Assembly: GCF_000003855.2 (NCBI RefSeq)
Contig: NW_003101678.1
Coordinates: 248,001-312,000 of the forward strand
Length of the DNA stretch: 64,000 bases
Reading direction: 5' to 3'
Origin: Blastomyces gilchristii SLH14081
Lineage: Eukaryota > Ascomycota > Eurotiomycetes > Onygenales > Ajellomycetaceae
Shown piece by piece: positions 22,361 through 34,896 of the stretch (the first letter of the stretch is position 1; every line of letters starts with the position of its first letter). The notes below the pieces were generated by a model. The model did not search any database. It was not told where the DNA came from and saw only the letters and a program-made list of their open reading frames with translations. Position numbers and translations under genes: made by a program.

Positions 22361-23325
22361 ATGGCCGACGACGCGCAGGTATGTCCTCCCTCCCTTTCCC
22401 TTCCATGCTTTTTTGTGGGCTACCTTGCTGTCACCTATTTTTTTTCCCCCTCTCCCCTTCTTCCCTTCTTCCCCGCATCCCAATTGTCACATATATATAT
22501 ATATATATATTTTTATAAAAAAGAAAAAGAACCTGGCAAATCATCCTTTATCTTTTTCTAACCTAAGTAATTGATTCATTGACTCGTTTTCATATACTCA
22601 ATTACCCCCCACCCCTTCCCCATCAAAAAAGAGAAAAAAGAGAGAAAAAAAAGAGAAAACCATACTGACCACCATCCCATCTCAACAGCATGAACACACC
22701 TTCGAGAGCGCCGACGCCGGCGCTTCCACCACCTACCCGATGCAGTGCTCGGCCCTGAGAAAGAACGGCTACGTCGTCATCAAGGGCCGCCCCTGCAAGA
22801 TCGTTGAGATGTCCACCTCCAAGACCGGCAAACACGGCCACGCCAAAGTCCACCTGGTCGCCATCGATATCTTCACCTCCAAGAAGCTCGAGGATCTCTG
22901 CCCGTCCACCCACAACATGGAGGTCCCCAATGTCTATCGCAAGGAATACCAGCTGGTATGAACTGAATTTCTCTATATCCCAACTGGACCGAGGGGCGTG
23001 ATATGTGCTAAATACTAATACGCTAATTTACGATAGCTCGACATCACCGACGATAACTTCCTGTCCCTCATGTCCGACGACGGCTCTCTCAAGGACGACG
23101 TCAAGCTGCCTGAGGGTGAAGTTGGTGAGAAGATCGAGAGGCTCTTCCGTACCGAGGAAAAGGAAACCAGTATGTTTTATTGCTTTCTTATACCACTTTC
23201 GCTTCTCGGCCTCTTGAATTCAACAACACCCTACTAACAACAACCCACCTACTACAGACGTCGTCGTCTTGACTGCCATGGGCGAGGAGGTTGCCATGGA
23301 CGCCAAGGAAGCTCCCCGCTCTTAG
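22361..23325 (+). CDS. eIF5A: Translation factor eIF5A (hypusine-containing)
   Basis: Exons 22361..22378 (18 nt), 22689..22955, 23037..23169 and 23258..23325 give 161 residues, the normal eukaryotic length. The start MADDAQ is separated from the rest by a 310-nt, pyrimidine-rich first intron, followed by the conserved [17 protein letters not shown], the hypusine loop [15 protein letters not shown] (modified lysine Lys54) and [12 protein letters not shown]. The C-terminal OB fold ends with [13 protein letters not shown]. It helps ribosomes through difficult peptide bonds such as polyproline and acts in termination. Modification depends on deoxyhypusine synthase and hydroxylase, not encoded in this window. 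The long first intron and CT-rich upstream region suggest high expression. Confidence 0.97.
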
Positions 23326-23691
23326 ATCTAGCTTACAATACAAAGTAGCTTAGTCTCTAAATGTGTTCATGTTTCCGTTTCCTTTTTTAACGTGTTGATG
23401 TGTTTGTGTTTTTACTTTATCTACTACTACAAGGCGTGTTTGAAATTTGAAATCCAAAATTTCGTCCCCACATGTTTCATTTTTTTTACCTCTTTTTTTC
23501 ATTTTTTTATTTATCTTTTCTGTTGGCACGTGGGATAAAAAAAGATATGGACGATGGCGGCCGGGAAATGGGAAAGGAAGAAAGGGGCAAAAAAAAAAAA
23601 TATAGCAGAAAAAGGATAGCAGAGAAAAACTCACATAGAGCTTTTTCAAGACCATATCATATCTCTCTCAGCTTTTATTGTTGGTTTTTGT

Positions 23692-23726
<35 letters not shown>

Positions 23727-24532
23727 ATCCTATCCCCCACCTCCCGGCGGATCCCCTCGTTCTTCTTATTCATTTTCTTCCCTTTTGCCAGGGCAGAAAA
23801 AAACACACCAATAATGAAAGAAAAAGAGAAAAAAAAAAAAAAAAGAAAAAGAAAAAGAAAAAGAAAATGCTACATACACATGGGACAAACTTGGTTTTCT
23901 TAATTTTTAATTTTTGACTTGAGATGAGAAAAAAGAATCAAAAGGCCCAAAAAAAGAGAGTATAAAAAAGAAAACTTTTTTTAAAAAAAAATCAATATAA
24001 AAAAACATAACTATATTTTTGTTATCTTTTCAATGTTTTTTGTGAGAAAACATACTCACCTTGTGACTAGCTGGTAAAATGAGAGAGCTTTTCGAGCTTC
24101 CTACTTACATTTCCTGGTATAACTAGTTATTTATTGGAGAGCAGCTCCTTCTGATGAATAAGAAGTCTGAAAGAAGGAAACAAAAAATATTGAAGATGCC
24201 TGAAATAGTAGACCGAGCAGTGATTTATTTTCTTTAATTTCAATTGCTGAGTTTCTATAATGTTAAATATATTTTTGCTGGTGGCAAGACCAAACCCAAC
24301 CCATTTTCTATCCCATCCCTCATAACTATTTCCTAACAACACATATATTATATATCACTACAACGCCCCTCAGCACACCGGGCCTCTCAGTGAATGAAAA
24401 GGGCCAGATGATTGGACAATAAATAACATCTATCCCCCTTTTCCCGGGAAAAATTAAAATTCCAAACGCGAAAGCAGTAAAAAAGGGGGGTAGGCCGGGG
24501 CGCGAGGCTCACTCGAACACAATCGGCCTGGG
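23326..24532. other. Intergenic region
   Basis: 3' flank of eIF5A and promoter of RRN7. Very A/T-rich, with a 30-nt poly(T) run (about 23693-23722) and GAAAAA repeats (about 23820-23868). No gene seen. Confidence 0.6.
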
Positions 24533-27389
24533 ATGCAAGAATCCGTTACCCGCGGCGTTTGCGGCCAAGACGGCTGTCTCGAGACGCGATACATTCTCGA
24601 AAACGGCCTGTGGTTTTGTCGTGGCGGTGGGCATCAGCAGGAGGTATGTAAACAATCTATAGAGCGCATAATGTACAGATATTTGGTGTAGATATACATA
24701 TATTTATGTATAGGGAAGAGAATATCAGGAAAAGCTCACCTAGCTAATGTATGGGATGTATGGGGGTGTCCATCTATATAGGGCCGCCAAGTCATCGTCG
24801 ACGATGAGGATTTTGGCAAGCAGGGGAGGGTTATTCGGCAGAAGAGGGTGAAGGCGGAGAGGGTGTCGAAGAGTTAGTATTGTAAAACGCATTAGTGCAC
24901 CCCTTTGCTTGCCTGTTTTTCCTCTATTTCACTTTCCTACACCTACATGTCTTCCAAGGATAGGAAAAGGAATGCGACTATCCGGTGTCGCTGTTTTTGG
25001 ATACTTCTGATTACTCGATATCTGTCTGACACATGGACAACAAAAAATGATGTTATCTAGCATACCACGGCTCCCAGGCCTACCAGCTCTTCCTAGAAGC
25101 ATACCAACTCATCCTCTGGAAACAATGCCATGCGTTTGTGCATGGGAAAGGGATGCCAGTGGAGCTTGAGGTATTTAGATACATATGCCCGCTCACCCCC
25201 CCTCCCCCCCAAAACCCCCCCCCAACCCCATAGTTATGGTGTTGTATTACCAAAAGAAAAACTCCTATTAATTCCACACGCAGGCCCTTGTCAAGGACCT
25301 CTGGACCCTCCGCTTGCCGCAGCTGTACAGCCGCAGCGGAGACCGCCTTGCGTATGCATCCGATCATGACACAGATCAACCGCAGGTGTTCAGTTCGCAG
25401 AGGGGAGGAGGTTCGTCTGCTGCTGCTACTGGCACGAGTCCGAGTGATGCAGATGCGGATGCGGATGCGGATGGTGAAACTGTTGTAACGGTGGAGGAAG
25501 AGGAGGAGGAGAATGCATACCATCGCAGGCGCCTGATAGAATCGCCGAAGTTGATTGATTCGCTGGCGCTGTGTTATCTCGCGTTGATGCTGTTGAGGGT
25601 GCCGCTTGGGATTGGGGGGTTGGAGAGGTGTGTGTGTTGTGTCTACTTATTGTCGTGACGAATTGCAGATTTATGCGAGATGAATGCGTCCATAAGTGCT
25701 GATTACAAATGATATGTGTCGGGGGATATGCAGTTGGATCCTGAACGACGAAATCCCCCTAATCAGAGCTATACGGTTTATACCGCAGGATATGAAGGAC
25801 CGATTGCCGGCGGCGTATCATTACGCGTTGGATACAAAGGTATGGTAAAAACACAGATATATATATATATACCTATTATAAAGCCTACTTACAGCAAGTA
25901 CCGATGTATATGCAGAACGTCCCTACAGGCGACCAACTTCACCGCGCCATAGCAAGCTTAGCAGTGTTCTACCGTAAAGAGTTCGGCGTCCGAATCCCAC
26001 CGCTCAACGCACCGCTTATGTTGTTCGCGTATATGAAACAACTCTCCTTGCCCCGTAAGGCCTACCAAGCTTTTCCCATTTCTTACCTGATTGTCAAAAA
26101 TGATGAATAAAAATACTTAAACCATTCCCTGCAGTCGAACCCTTCCCCGCCATCCTAAACCGTCTACAACACCTCGCAGGGTTTAATTTCACCTATTATC
26201 CTTCATTATGCACAGCCGCCAGCTCTGTTTCTAGCGCTGCCACTCCTATCAAAGGAAAGCCAGGGGCGGCGAGAAGGAGGAAGAGAAGGAAATTCCAGTC
26301 CATAAACCTCCCCGAAGTCCAGCTTGTATCTCTCCTTATCATTGCCGTGAAGCTCTTCTATCCCTTCGACGATAATCTAGGTGACTTAGGCCGGACTGAG
26401 GATGAGGGCGAGGATGAGGGCGAGGACGAGGGTAGGGGCAGGGGTAGGCATAAGGTTTCACTGAAGGCGGAGGCCAATGTGAAGCGGTACCCGTACTCAT
26501 GGCGTGAGCCTGCAGCGCAGATTATGGATTGGGAAGCGTGGATGAGGTTTCAGAGGGAGTTTAGTGACGAGGGGGAGGAGGTTAAAAAGGTGAAAGTGAA
26601 AGGGAGAGAGATTGGGATTCAAGCTGGTGATGTTTTCGGAATGGACGGCAGGCAGATTGATGAGTATTTGGATTGGTATGAGCGCATGTGGGGTGGAAGA
26701 GGGGGTATGGATTGTCCCCCTTTCTTTTCGTTTTGATCTTGGGATTTTGGTTTGCTTGGGGGAGGAAAAAGAGGAGCATTTGTTTGCATTATTGTCATGC
26801 TAACGACATGTTTACAATGAATCAAGCATCAAACCCATTCGCGGACATGTTCCCAACTGCTCGAGCATCGGATACGAATCACAATAACGGCAACAATGAA
26901 ACCCACGATCAGGAAGAACAGCGGGATCCACAGCAAAAGGAGATAGAAGGCGATGACTTACTCACGGCAAAACTTCACAACGTCCTCGGCGAGCTGCGCA
27001 TTCGCCGTGCAATCAGTCCTGCAAATACTGCTGCTGCTACTGCTCCTGCTGCTACTGCTACTGCTGATGGTGGTGAGCAACAAAGGACCCAAACGCAACC
27101 ATCTGTTAGAGCCGCCAACGTTCCCCGCCCAGGAAGCTTCTATAAGCGCTACCGTTTCGAAGATCAGCTTAACGAGCGGGCTAGGGCTTTTTACGAGGCG
27201 GCTGCAAGGGTTATTGGGGTATCGTTGAGGACGGTGGTTACTGGGGTGTATCAAACGGAGACGAGGCTGAGGGTGGGTATGGATGGTAAGGATAGTATGG
27301 GGCAGGAGAGTGAAGAGGGGGAGGAAGCAGAAGAGAAGGGGAAGATGACGATGACGATGACGTGGAAGGAGATGGGGACGAAGAAATAG
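24533..27389 (+). CDS. RRN7: RNA polymerase I core-factor subunit Rrn7 (TFIIB-like)
   Basis: Eight exons: 24533..24643, 24782..24872, 25061..25170, 25284..25627, 25734..25839, 25895..26054, 26135..26704 and 26827..27389; 684 residues. An N-terminal zinc ribbon uses Cys10, Cys15, Cys29 and His34 (GVCGQDGC ... LWFCRGGGH), typical of Rrn7/TAF1B. It is followed by a basic linker and cyclin-fold segments (YHGSQAYQLFLEAYQLIL; LIDSLALCYLALMLLRVPLG; LPEVQLVSLLIIAVKLFYPFD). Rrn7 recruits Pol I to rDNA promoters in the nucleolus. Poorly conserved inserts encode Asp-Ala and Glu-Asp-Glu-Gly repeats from simple sequence. The C-terminal ~190 residues are low in complexity apart from SFYKRYRFEDQLNERARAFYE. 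The seventh intron (26705..26826) has a GCTAAC branch site. Upstream in-frame stop at 24491 supports the chosen ATG. Confidence 0.85.
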
Positions 27390-27860
27390 GGAGTAGGTAT
27401 ATAATTACAATCACAATTATAAATAGCTAATACTACTTAATGATGCTTTTTTTGTTGAACATACAAAATCCTGGAGGTCTGGTTTAACTAGATATCCCAA
27501 GCCAAGGCTACTCATAATATCCCTTAAGTGGTAAAGGAGGCAGCATGTATATTGCCCAAGCAATTTATAACACCCTGTCAAGGAAAATGTGTTTCATTTA
27601 TTAACCCAAAAGTAGTCATTCGTATTAACTTGAAATTAGATGGTTAGATAGCAGCTTATATCGTTCCAAGCTCATTCCATAGTTCGGAATGGGGACACTG
27701 ACCCAAAACGGTAAATTAGGGCTTAGGGCACAGCGGTGTCACGCCTCCCACGCGCTAAGCGAGAGAATCTTCAAATTGGCCCCGAGACATCCAGACAGCG
27801 CCAGAGATCGCGAGAGAGACGACAAACCCATCCAGCAACAACCGACGAGTATCAGCAACC
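27390..27860. other. Intergenic region and leader of the ubiquitin-eL40 gene
   Basis: 3' flank of RRN7 and short promoter. The non-coding first exon ends with the A at 27861. No other gene seen. Confidence 0.6.
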
Positions 27861-28990
<1,130 letters not shown>

Positions 28991-30002
28991 ATTAATTAAT
29001 TATTTTCTTTCAATATCATCGGTTGTCTGGTTACCTCTCTATTATGATTGTCCTTTCTTCTTTTTTTTTTTTTTTTTCCCGCTTCCCTTCACGCTCCCTT
29101 CCTTCCGTGTTGCGAGATGACAGGGGAAGTTTGTGGACATGTTCGGCTTCGATGGACGAATCTGAACACTGATCCCCGAACCTACATGTAACGTGTACCG
29201 TACCTTGCGGCGTTTTATTCCCCGCTTGGGGAGGATGATGATAAAAAAAAATACGAAATTGTGTCCCTACATGACATGTCCTCCAAGAATCCAAACAAGG
29301 TTCGGAAATACGATTTTCTCTCCCTACTTTGCTCCCCGAATGATCAAAGCACATCCAATCGACACCATGGATAAACTAAATAAACGCCATGTCGGTCTCA
29401 AGGGATAAGAACAGGTGATGACTTCAGGCGGCACCCGGCAAGCTGTTTAGAGTAAATGTTATTCCTGAATTACTAGTTCGTCCTTTGAAAAAGAGAATTT
29501 ATCTTTGTAGAAATATTCCCGGAAAGTAAACCGTGAGCTTGGCGATCAACAAAATATACCTTAAACGATTGGAAATAGATCAAAAACAGAGATCTGGTGT
29601 CTTAGACACTGGAAGTTCCAAGCTCATTGTCCCCGCGGTTGGTTCCATTCCATTCTCTATCTAACATAAACATAATAGCATATATGTAGGCTGTTTATAG
29701 ATGCAAACGTATAAGGAGATTAATAGGGGAAGACATCCGGCAGATTGCTAAAAATACAAATACCCGATCCCGCTTGTGGGATATATATATATGAAAAAAA
29801 ATAAAAAAATAACCATCAATGAGAATAGACAAGATAGTGTTGTGAAAACGAATAAAGGAGAAACACAACAAAAACTCAGGATATAAGAAACAAATAGATA
29901 AAAACCATCATAGCCGTTCTTCAAGCAAACGGAAGCAAAATAATTGAGGTAGATAAGTGGTCATCCCATTCAGCGTCGCATCAAATCACGTTGATATATC
30001 TT
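28991..30002. other. Intergenic region between convergent genes
   Basis: 3' flanks of ubiquitin-eL40 and the Yip1-family gene. A/T-rich on the right, short poly(T) near 29061-29078. No gene or RNA seen. Confidence 0.6.
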
Positions 30003-31217
30003 TCACATCCCATAAAACATCCGCGCCATCTTATCGTTTTTGCCATCATGCTTATCGCCTTTGTCATCCTTATTCTTATTCTTATTCTTGTCTGACGCCG
30101 GGCTTCCGTGCCTATTTAAGCAGAGCCAAAGGTTAGTGAACTCCAGAGCAATAAGGAGGAGGAAAAGAGAAAAAGACGGCAAGGGAGAAAGCAAAAAAAC
30201 AAAAAAAGAAGGAAAGAAAGTAGCGAAAACTCACGCAAAGAACAGAATCTTAATGGCAATGGCCAACCCAGCATGTAGCAAAATAACCGCAACCAGCAAC
30301 ACCTTACTCGTCTTCGCATCCGTCGCGCTGATCACGGGGTACAGATTGCGCAACATGAAGCATACCGACCACCCAAACCCGACACCGACCAGCACCCAAT
30401 TCAGCACCGTCAACGGACTCCAGCTCACCAACGCCACCACAATCCACACCAGATTCGCATACCCGTACAGCGCCCAGCACTCCACCAAGTCCTCACCACT
30501 ACCGCCGCCTGCCCGCGCAAACCACCTCAGCGCCCCCCACAACGCAATCGGTATGATGCCCGTGTATCCATAAATCAGGCCCGCGGCGCCAGATAGGAGG
30601 CTGAAATCGTACTCGAAGTGGTCTTCGCCCCTGCGCGCTAGATACTGCGAGACGGTGCCTGTGAGGAACAGGATGACGACGACGGTCGTGGCGATCCAGA
30701 AGGGCCCGTAGAGATCTGGGTTGCCGTCGAGGACGTCGAGGAAGTTTGTGCGTGGGTAGAGGGTCGCGGTGCAGCGGCGGACGACTTCGGAGGTATCGAC
30801 GTCGAAGAATTGGGAGTAGTATGTTAGGGTCCAGAAGCGGTGTTTGGAAGGGGTGCCGCCGGGGGAGGTGCCGCGGAGGCGAGATGAAGCTCCGCCTTGA
30901 GAGGAGCCTAGGAAGGGGGTTGTGTCGGCGTGGTGGGGTTTGGCGGTGTTGGAGTTCTCTTCAAAGTCTGTATGTGTGTGGGCGGATGTTAGACGTATGA
31001 TGTATGGAGCGAGTTTCAGTCCTCACTTTGTTGTTTATTTGGGGATGCAGGAGCGTACTGGACGGGTGGAATTCGAGATCTTCTTGAAGGTCGGTGTGGC
31101 CAAGGTCACCCTATTGCGGCGGCGTTCAGTCAGTTGAGAAGAAATAGAAACCTAGGAATATTCAATACATACCTCAGCATCGACGTCGACTACTACATCG
31201 TAACCCCGGTTGGCCAT
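30003..31217 (-). CDS. Yip1-domain Golgi membrane protein (YIPF1/2-like)
   Basis: Exons on the minus strand: 31217..31173 (45 nt), 31110..31059 (52 nt), 30967..30235 and 30111..30003; 312 residues. It starts MANRGYDVVVDVDAEGDLGH, then has a hydrophilic Ser/Gly-rich stretch and a Yip1 domain with about five membrane helices, including PFWIATTVVVILFLTGTVS, LIYGYTGIIPIALWGAL and TSKVLLVAVILLHAGLAIAI. DVLDGNPDLYGPFWI is the family's signature block. The Lys/Asp-rich cytosolic tail (KNKNKNKDDKGDKHDG) is low complexity. Yip1-family proteins bind Rab GTPases or keep Golgi structure. The second intron donor (TCCA|GTACGC) was chosen because it preserves phase and yields the EFHPSNF junction; a downstream GTGAGG donor is an alternative. 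Confidence 0.83.
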
Positions 31218-31577
31218 TGTCGCGGTTGGGCTACAGCAGCAGAGACATGAGTGTTGATGCAGGTTGTGGTGGTTGTTGATGCTTCCAGTTGCCAGATATG
31301 GAATCAAGCTCGAGCTGGGCAACGTCATCGCTATTGCCACGCACAGGCTGCACAAACATAGTACATAGTATGGTATGTCTTATTTGCAACATAAACGCCG
31401 GTAATGTTCGTGATCAAAGGAAAAAGTAGGATTCTATTACATAGCATTGTCATATCCCGCAGATTCATCAATAAATAACCCAGTCCTAAATTCGTTGCGA
31501 AGTAATATACAATACACCACCTCCCTCTTTTTTCTTTCCTTGTTTTTCCTTTACCTTGCCCATCCCCCGCCCATTGC
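31218..31577. other. Intergenic region
   Basis: Promoter of the Yip1-family gene and 3' flank of the Rab GAP gene. Nothing else seen. Confidence 0.6.
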
Positions 31578-32966
31578 CTACCTCCAGTGAAAAACATTCC
31601 CAAATCGCCCCAAGCAATGCCGCCAAATGGGCATAGTATTGCTCTCGTTCCTCATAATCCAGTATGAGAGAATACCCACAAAAACAGCCATACCTATCAT
31701 ACCTGCAGGTCGTCTATATTTACACATGACCTTCACGGCCTTCTCCCGCAGCTCTTCCCGCCGCAAATGTCGCTTCTGCTGCCCCAGCAGCTCCATCGCT
31801 TCCTCCGGCGTGGCCTGCAGGCCAAGATTCCGTGATGTTTTAAGTACGCTACAGCGGGGGATGTTCTTCCAAGCGCGAAAGGGCAGTTTTTCAGGTGGAT
31901 GGGTAGAGTATAACTCCATGGTACTGGCGATAAGACTGTCGAGGTTGATTGGGTGGGGTAGTTTTGAGAGGGTGAAATGTATCATTTCAGGCTCGTCGAG
32001 GGGAATTTCGAAGAGCTCCTTTTTCCGCGAGAGGATTATGGCGGCGAAGAGGTATATGGATACGACAGGTTCATGGGAGAGGATAAAGTCATATAACCTG
32101 GCTATGTCTGCATATTCTTGGATATCATGGGCATAGAGGGTCAGGGTTGCTGCAAGTGCGAAAAAGGGCTTCGTGCCAGACAAATGGCTGCATAGTTTGG
32201 GGTCGGTGGAGTGGATGATGGCCGGGATAAGATGGAGGTGCTTAAGGGCTGGTGCCAGCGTTGGGAGCATGTAATCCCTTATCCGGAAAAGCGATATTCG
32301 CTCAAAGGCGCGACTGGCTTGCTCGATGCCAAGGACTAGAAAAAGGACTTGTGCAATGTCGTGGTAGCCTTGGAAATAACATAACATGGGGTATTTTCTA
32401 AGGGTTTTGGTTATCAGTTCTGATAATTGTTGCTTTTTCCCATCTAGCTCCTTCTCGGTTTGGCCTGCAAACTCACGTCAGTGTCTCGCTCCCTTTCTAA
32501 ACGTGATTGGGCATTGGCTTTCGTATTCGTTCATACAATTTGGATAATGTACAAAGGCCCGGTTGACATCCAACTTCACCTGCTCCTCATCACCATGTGT
32601 AGGTAGACTTGTCCATTCGGACTCTGTGGAATGATCTGAGTTGGGGTCGTACCCCAGTAGGATAGGCCCTGCATTGCACGGGATGTGAGGTTCTGAATAA
32701 ATAGAAACTTCGGTTATCAAGAATGGAAAGAATGAATTGGCATGTCAAATCTTACAAGCAGCTTGGCGGAGATCATCTTGCAGCAAGCCTCCTTCCGTTA
32801 AGCAAAGGGAGGCCAATGCATGGGCATCTCTGGCTTCGCAAGCATCAAGGATCTCCTTCCGCTTTTTCCAATTGAATGTTGGGTTAGTTCGGTCATCTGA
32901 TTGAGCACTGCTCAGCCCCGACGCTCTTTGGTAGTCCGCAGTCGACGAATTTTTGTCGCTATCCAT
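31578..32966 (-). CDS. GYP8: TBC-domain Rab GTPase-activating protein (TBC1D20/Gyp8 type)
   Basis: Exons on the minus strand: 32966..32756, 32668..32537 and 32464..31578; 409 residues. The TBC domain carries both catalytic fingers: Arg107 in KLDVNRAFVHYPN and Gln146 in CYFQGYHDIAQVL, close to human TBC1D20 positions 105 and 144. TBC blocks LSELITKTLRKYP and FERISLFRIRDYMLP follow. A hydrophobic segment near the C-terminus (AGMIGMAVFVGILSYWIM) is a likely tail anchor in the ER, as in TBC1D20, which acts on Rab1. The second intron (32536..32465) was placed by phase; reading through it meets a TGA. Same strand as the Yip1-family gene downstream, 361 bp apart. Confidence 0.87.
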
Positions 32967-34896
32967 AGGATTCGTGGAATGTCCACGGAAGCGTAGACTG
33001 GTGTGGAAGGGGATGAAAGCTTCAGAGGTGATATCTTGGCTCAGGGATATATGGTTTGGTTACACTGGAGCCTGCCCCTGCAAACCTTTTTTCAAGCCCA
33101 CTGGCTGTTTAAAAATAACGCGTGGAAGATGAGAATGTTGTTGCTGGGGGTATTGATAGTGGGGGGAAATAAGAAGAGTTAAACAAAAACAATTTTGAAT
33201 ATTTCAAAGCCTCCAAGCCGGCGAAAAATAAGAATTAACAACAGGCCCTAATTGGCATGTACTGTACATGTACTATGATCTCATCTACCAGGATTCCTGT
33301 CAAAGACGAAAACAAAACAGAGTATCAACGATAGACGATGATGTGTTTTCCAAGGTGGACAATTGATGAACATGGGGATACGTGGACCAGCGAAGTGTCT
33401 GTAAACAGATGTTAGATACGGTTTGGAAACATTTTAGTTGTGACAGCATTGGTTGACGAGAAGACCAAGATCACGGAAATAAACATTCCATTTCTTCAAG
33501 GGAAGATAACATATCCAAAGAAGGGTGAATAGGATAGTCCAAGTGACCAGTTAAGTAACAGGAGTAACAATCTGACCTTGATTGAAGAAAAGACAATAAA
33601 TATATAGCTAATCGAGGCCGTGGCTGTAGTTAGTACCTGGCGCAAGATGCACGCCAGACTTAGGGCGTGGTGGTTTTAGAATTTCGCAGCGCACCAAGAG
33701 TCAACGGGACAGCCACGAACGGCCGAATCGTGTTTTGGCGTGCTGAACGGATGATGCGGATAGCAGGCCACTGGTTGGATAACGTCGTATACGGCCGTTA
33801 TGCGAGTGAGGATGGTTTCTCGCATGGAGATGAAGTTTTGATCGATGAGAGATCTCGAACGATGGCGGCTCGGCCAATGATGACTAAGGATCTGGTATTG
33901 CCCCTCTGGCCGGTGTTTATGTCCACGCACCACCTCTCCCAGCCAGCATTATCAAGATTCGCGCATTAACTACAACTACAACTACAACTACAACTACAAC
34001 TACAGGAACGACAAACAGCAGCCAGCTACAACAGCTACAACAGCTACATTCTATAGAATCACTACGGCGGGATCTATTAGGCTGTCAAAACCAATAACCG
34101 CTATTGACCCTACCCATTGGAGCTGCCAGCTAACTTCAACTAATCCAGGTTCCTCCTGTTTAAGCCCGGTCACCATCAGATTTTGAGGACACCAGCCCGT
34201 GGTATCTGTCTGTTGGGCCGAAATCCCCCCTCTCGTTGCTGGGCGCCAATGCCTTAAAATGGCTCAATAAGATACAGAGAGGGGTGCTGCAGCAATGTAA
34301 GTGTGTTTCTACTATTCCACTCTAACTTCCTATCCTATAAATACCCAGCTATCTATCTACCATATACTCTGTACTCCGTCTGTAACACAAGTCAATGTCA
34401 TGATTTGCCTTCTTCAACTCACTTTTTGTGAATTTCCCTACTGATCTGCCTACCTCCCTGAATCGCAATTGTTGGCTCCTGCTGGGAATTCATAGTTGTT
34501 GATTTTGAGGCCGGGTTTGACCCGGTGTCTGTTATTCTTTTTTGTCCATATCATAGCCATCCCTTTTCTTCAAAGATATTGCCATTCGTCTATTCATGTA
34601 ATGCATATCAGTATTGATCCTTAGGAGTTGGTGTTCAATCTCAATATCGAATACCCCTTTTTCCTATTGTATTCTATTCGCCCTCGGCCTAAATTTGTGT
34701 TTATCCTCGACATAGCTACCAGCAACAACCCCTTGAACAGAGGCATCGTGTTTCTCGGATTATTTCAAGTCTGACCTTTTTTGAAGCATCAGGCACCCAC
34801 CTTTGTTCACACCTCCAAGGTCTCTCGAGGGGTGTATATTTCTGCGCATTAATTTAATGTTATCTAGAGGCTTCTCATGAAGCAGTGGTTTACACC
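32967..34896. other. Intergenic region and long leader of the MMS1_N gene
   Basis: About 1.9 kb without a supported gene. Contains a GTAC palindrome motif (about 33256-33275), a hexamer repeat of ACTACA units (about 33968-34004) followed by CAGCTACAA repeats, and T/C-rich sequence with CT tracts from about 34300 to 34880, probably the leader of the downstream gene. Open frames at 33667-33969 (+) and 33676-33933 (-) overlap each other, do not begin with a convincing start, and resemble no family I know. Confidence 0.5.
33968..34004. repeat. (ACTACA)n hexamer repeat
   Basis: About six tandem copies, followed directly by three degenerate CAGCTACAA units. Confidence 0.9.

Noticed and set aside
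32465..32480. GTGAGTTTGCAG in the Rab GAP gene as an intron
   Set aside because: Only 12 nt; the TTGCAG is instead the acceptor of the 72-nt intron starting at 32536.
33667..33969. 100-codon plus-strand frame and overlapping 85-codon minus-strand frame
   Set aside because: The plus frame begins with GTG, the two overlap on opposite strands, and neither resembles a protein family or has splice partners.
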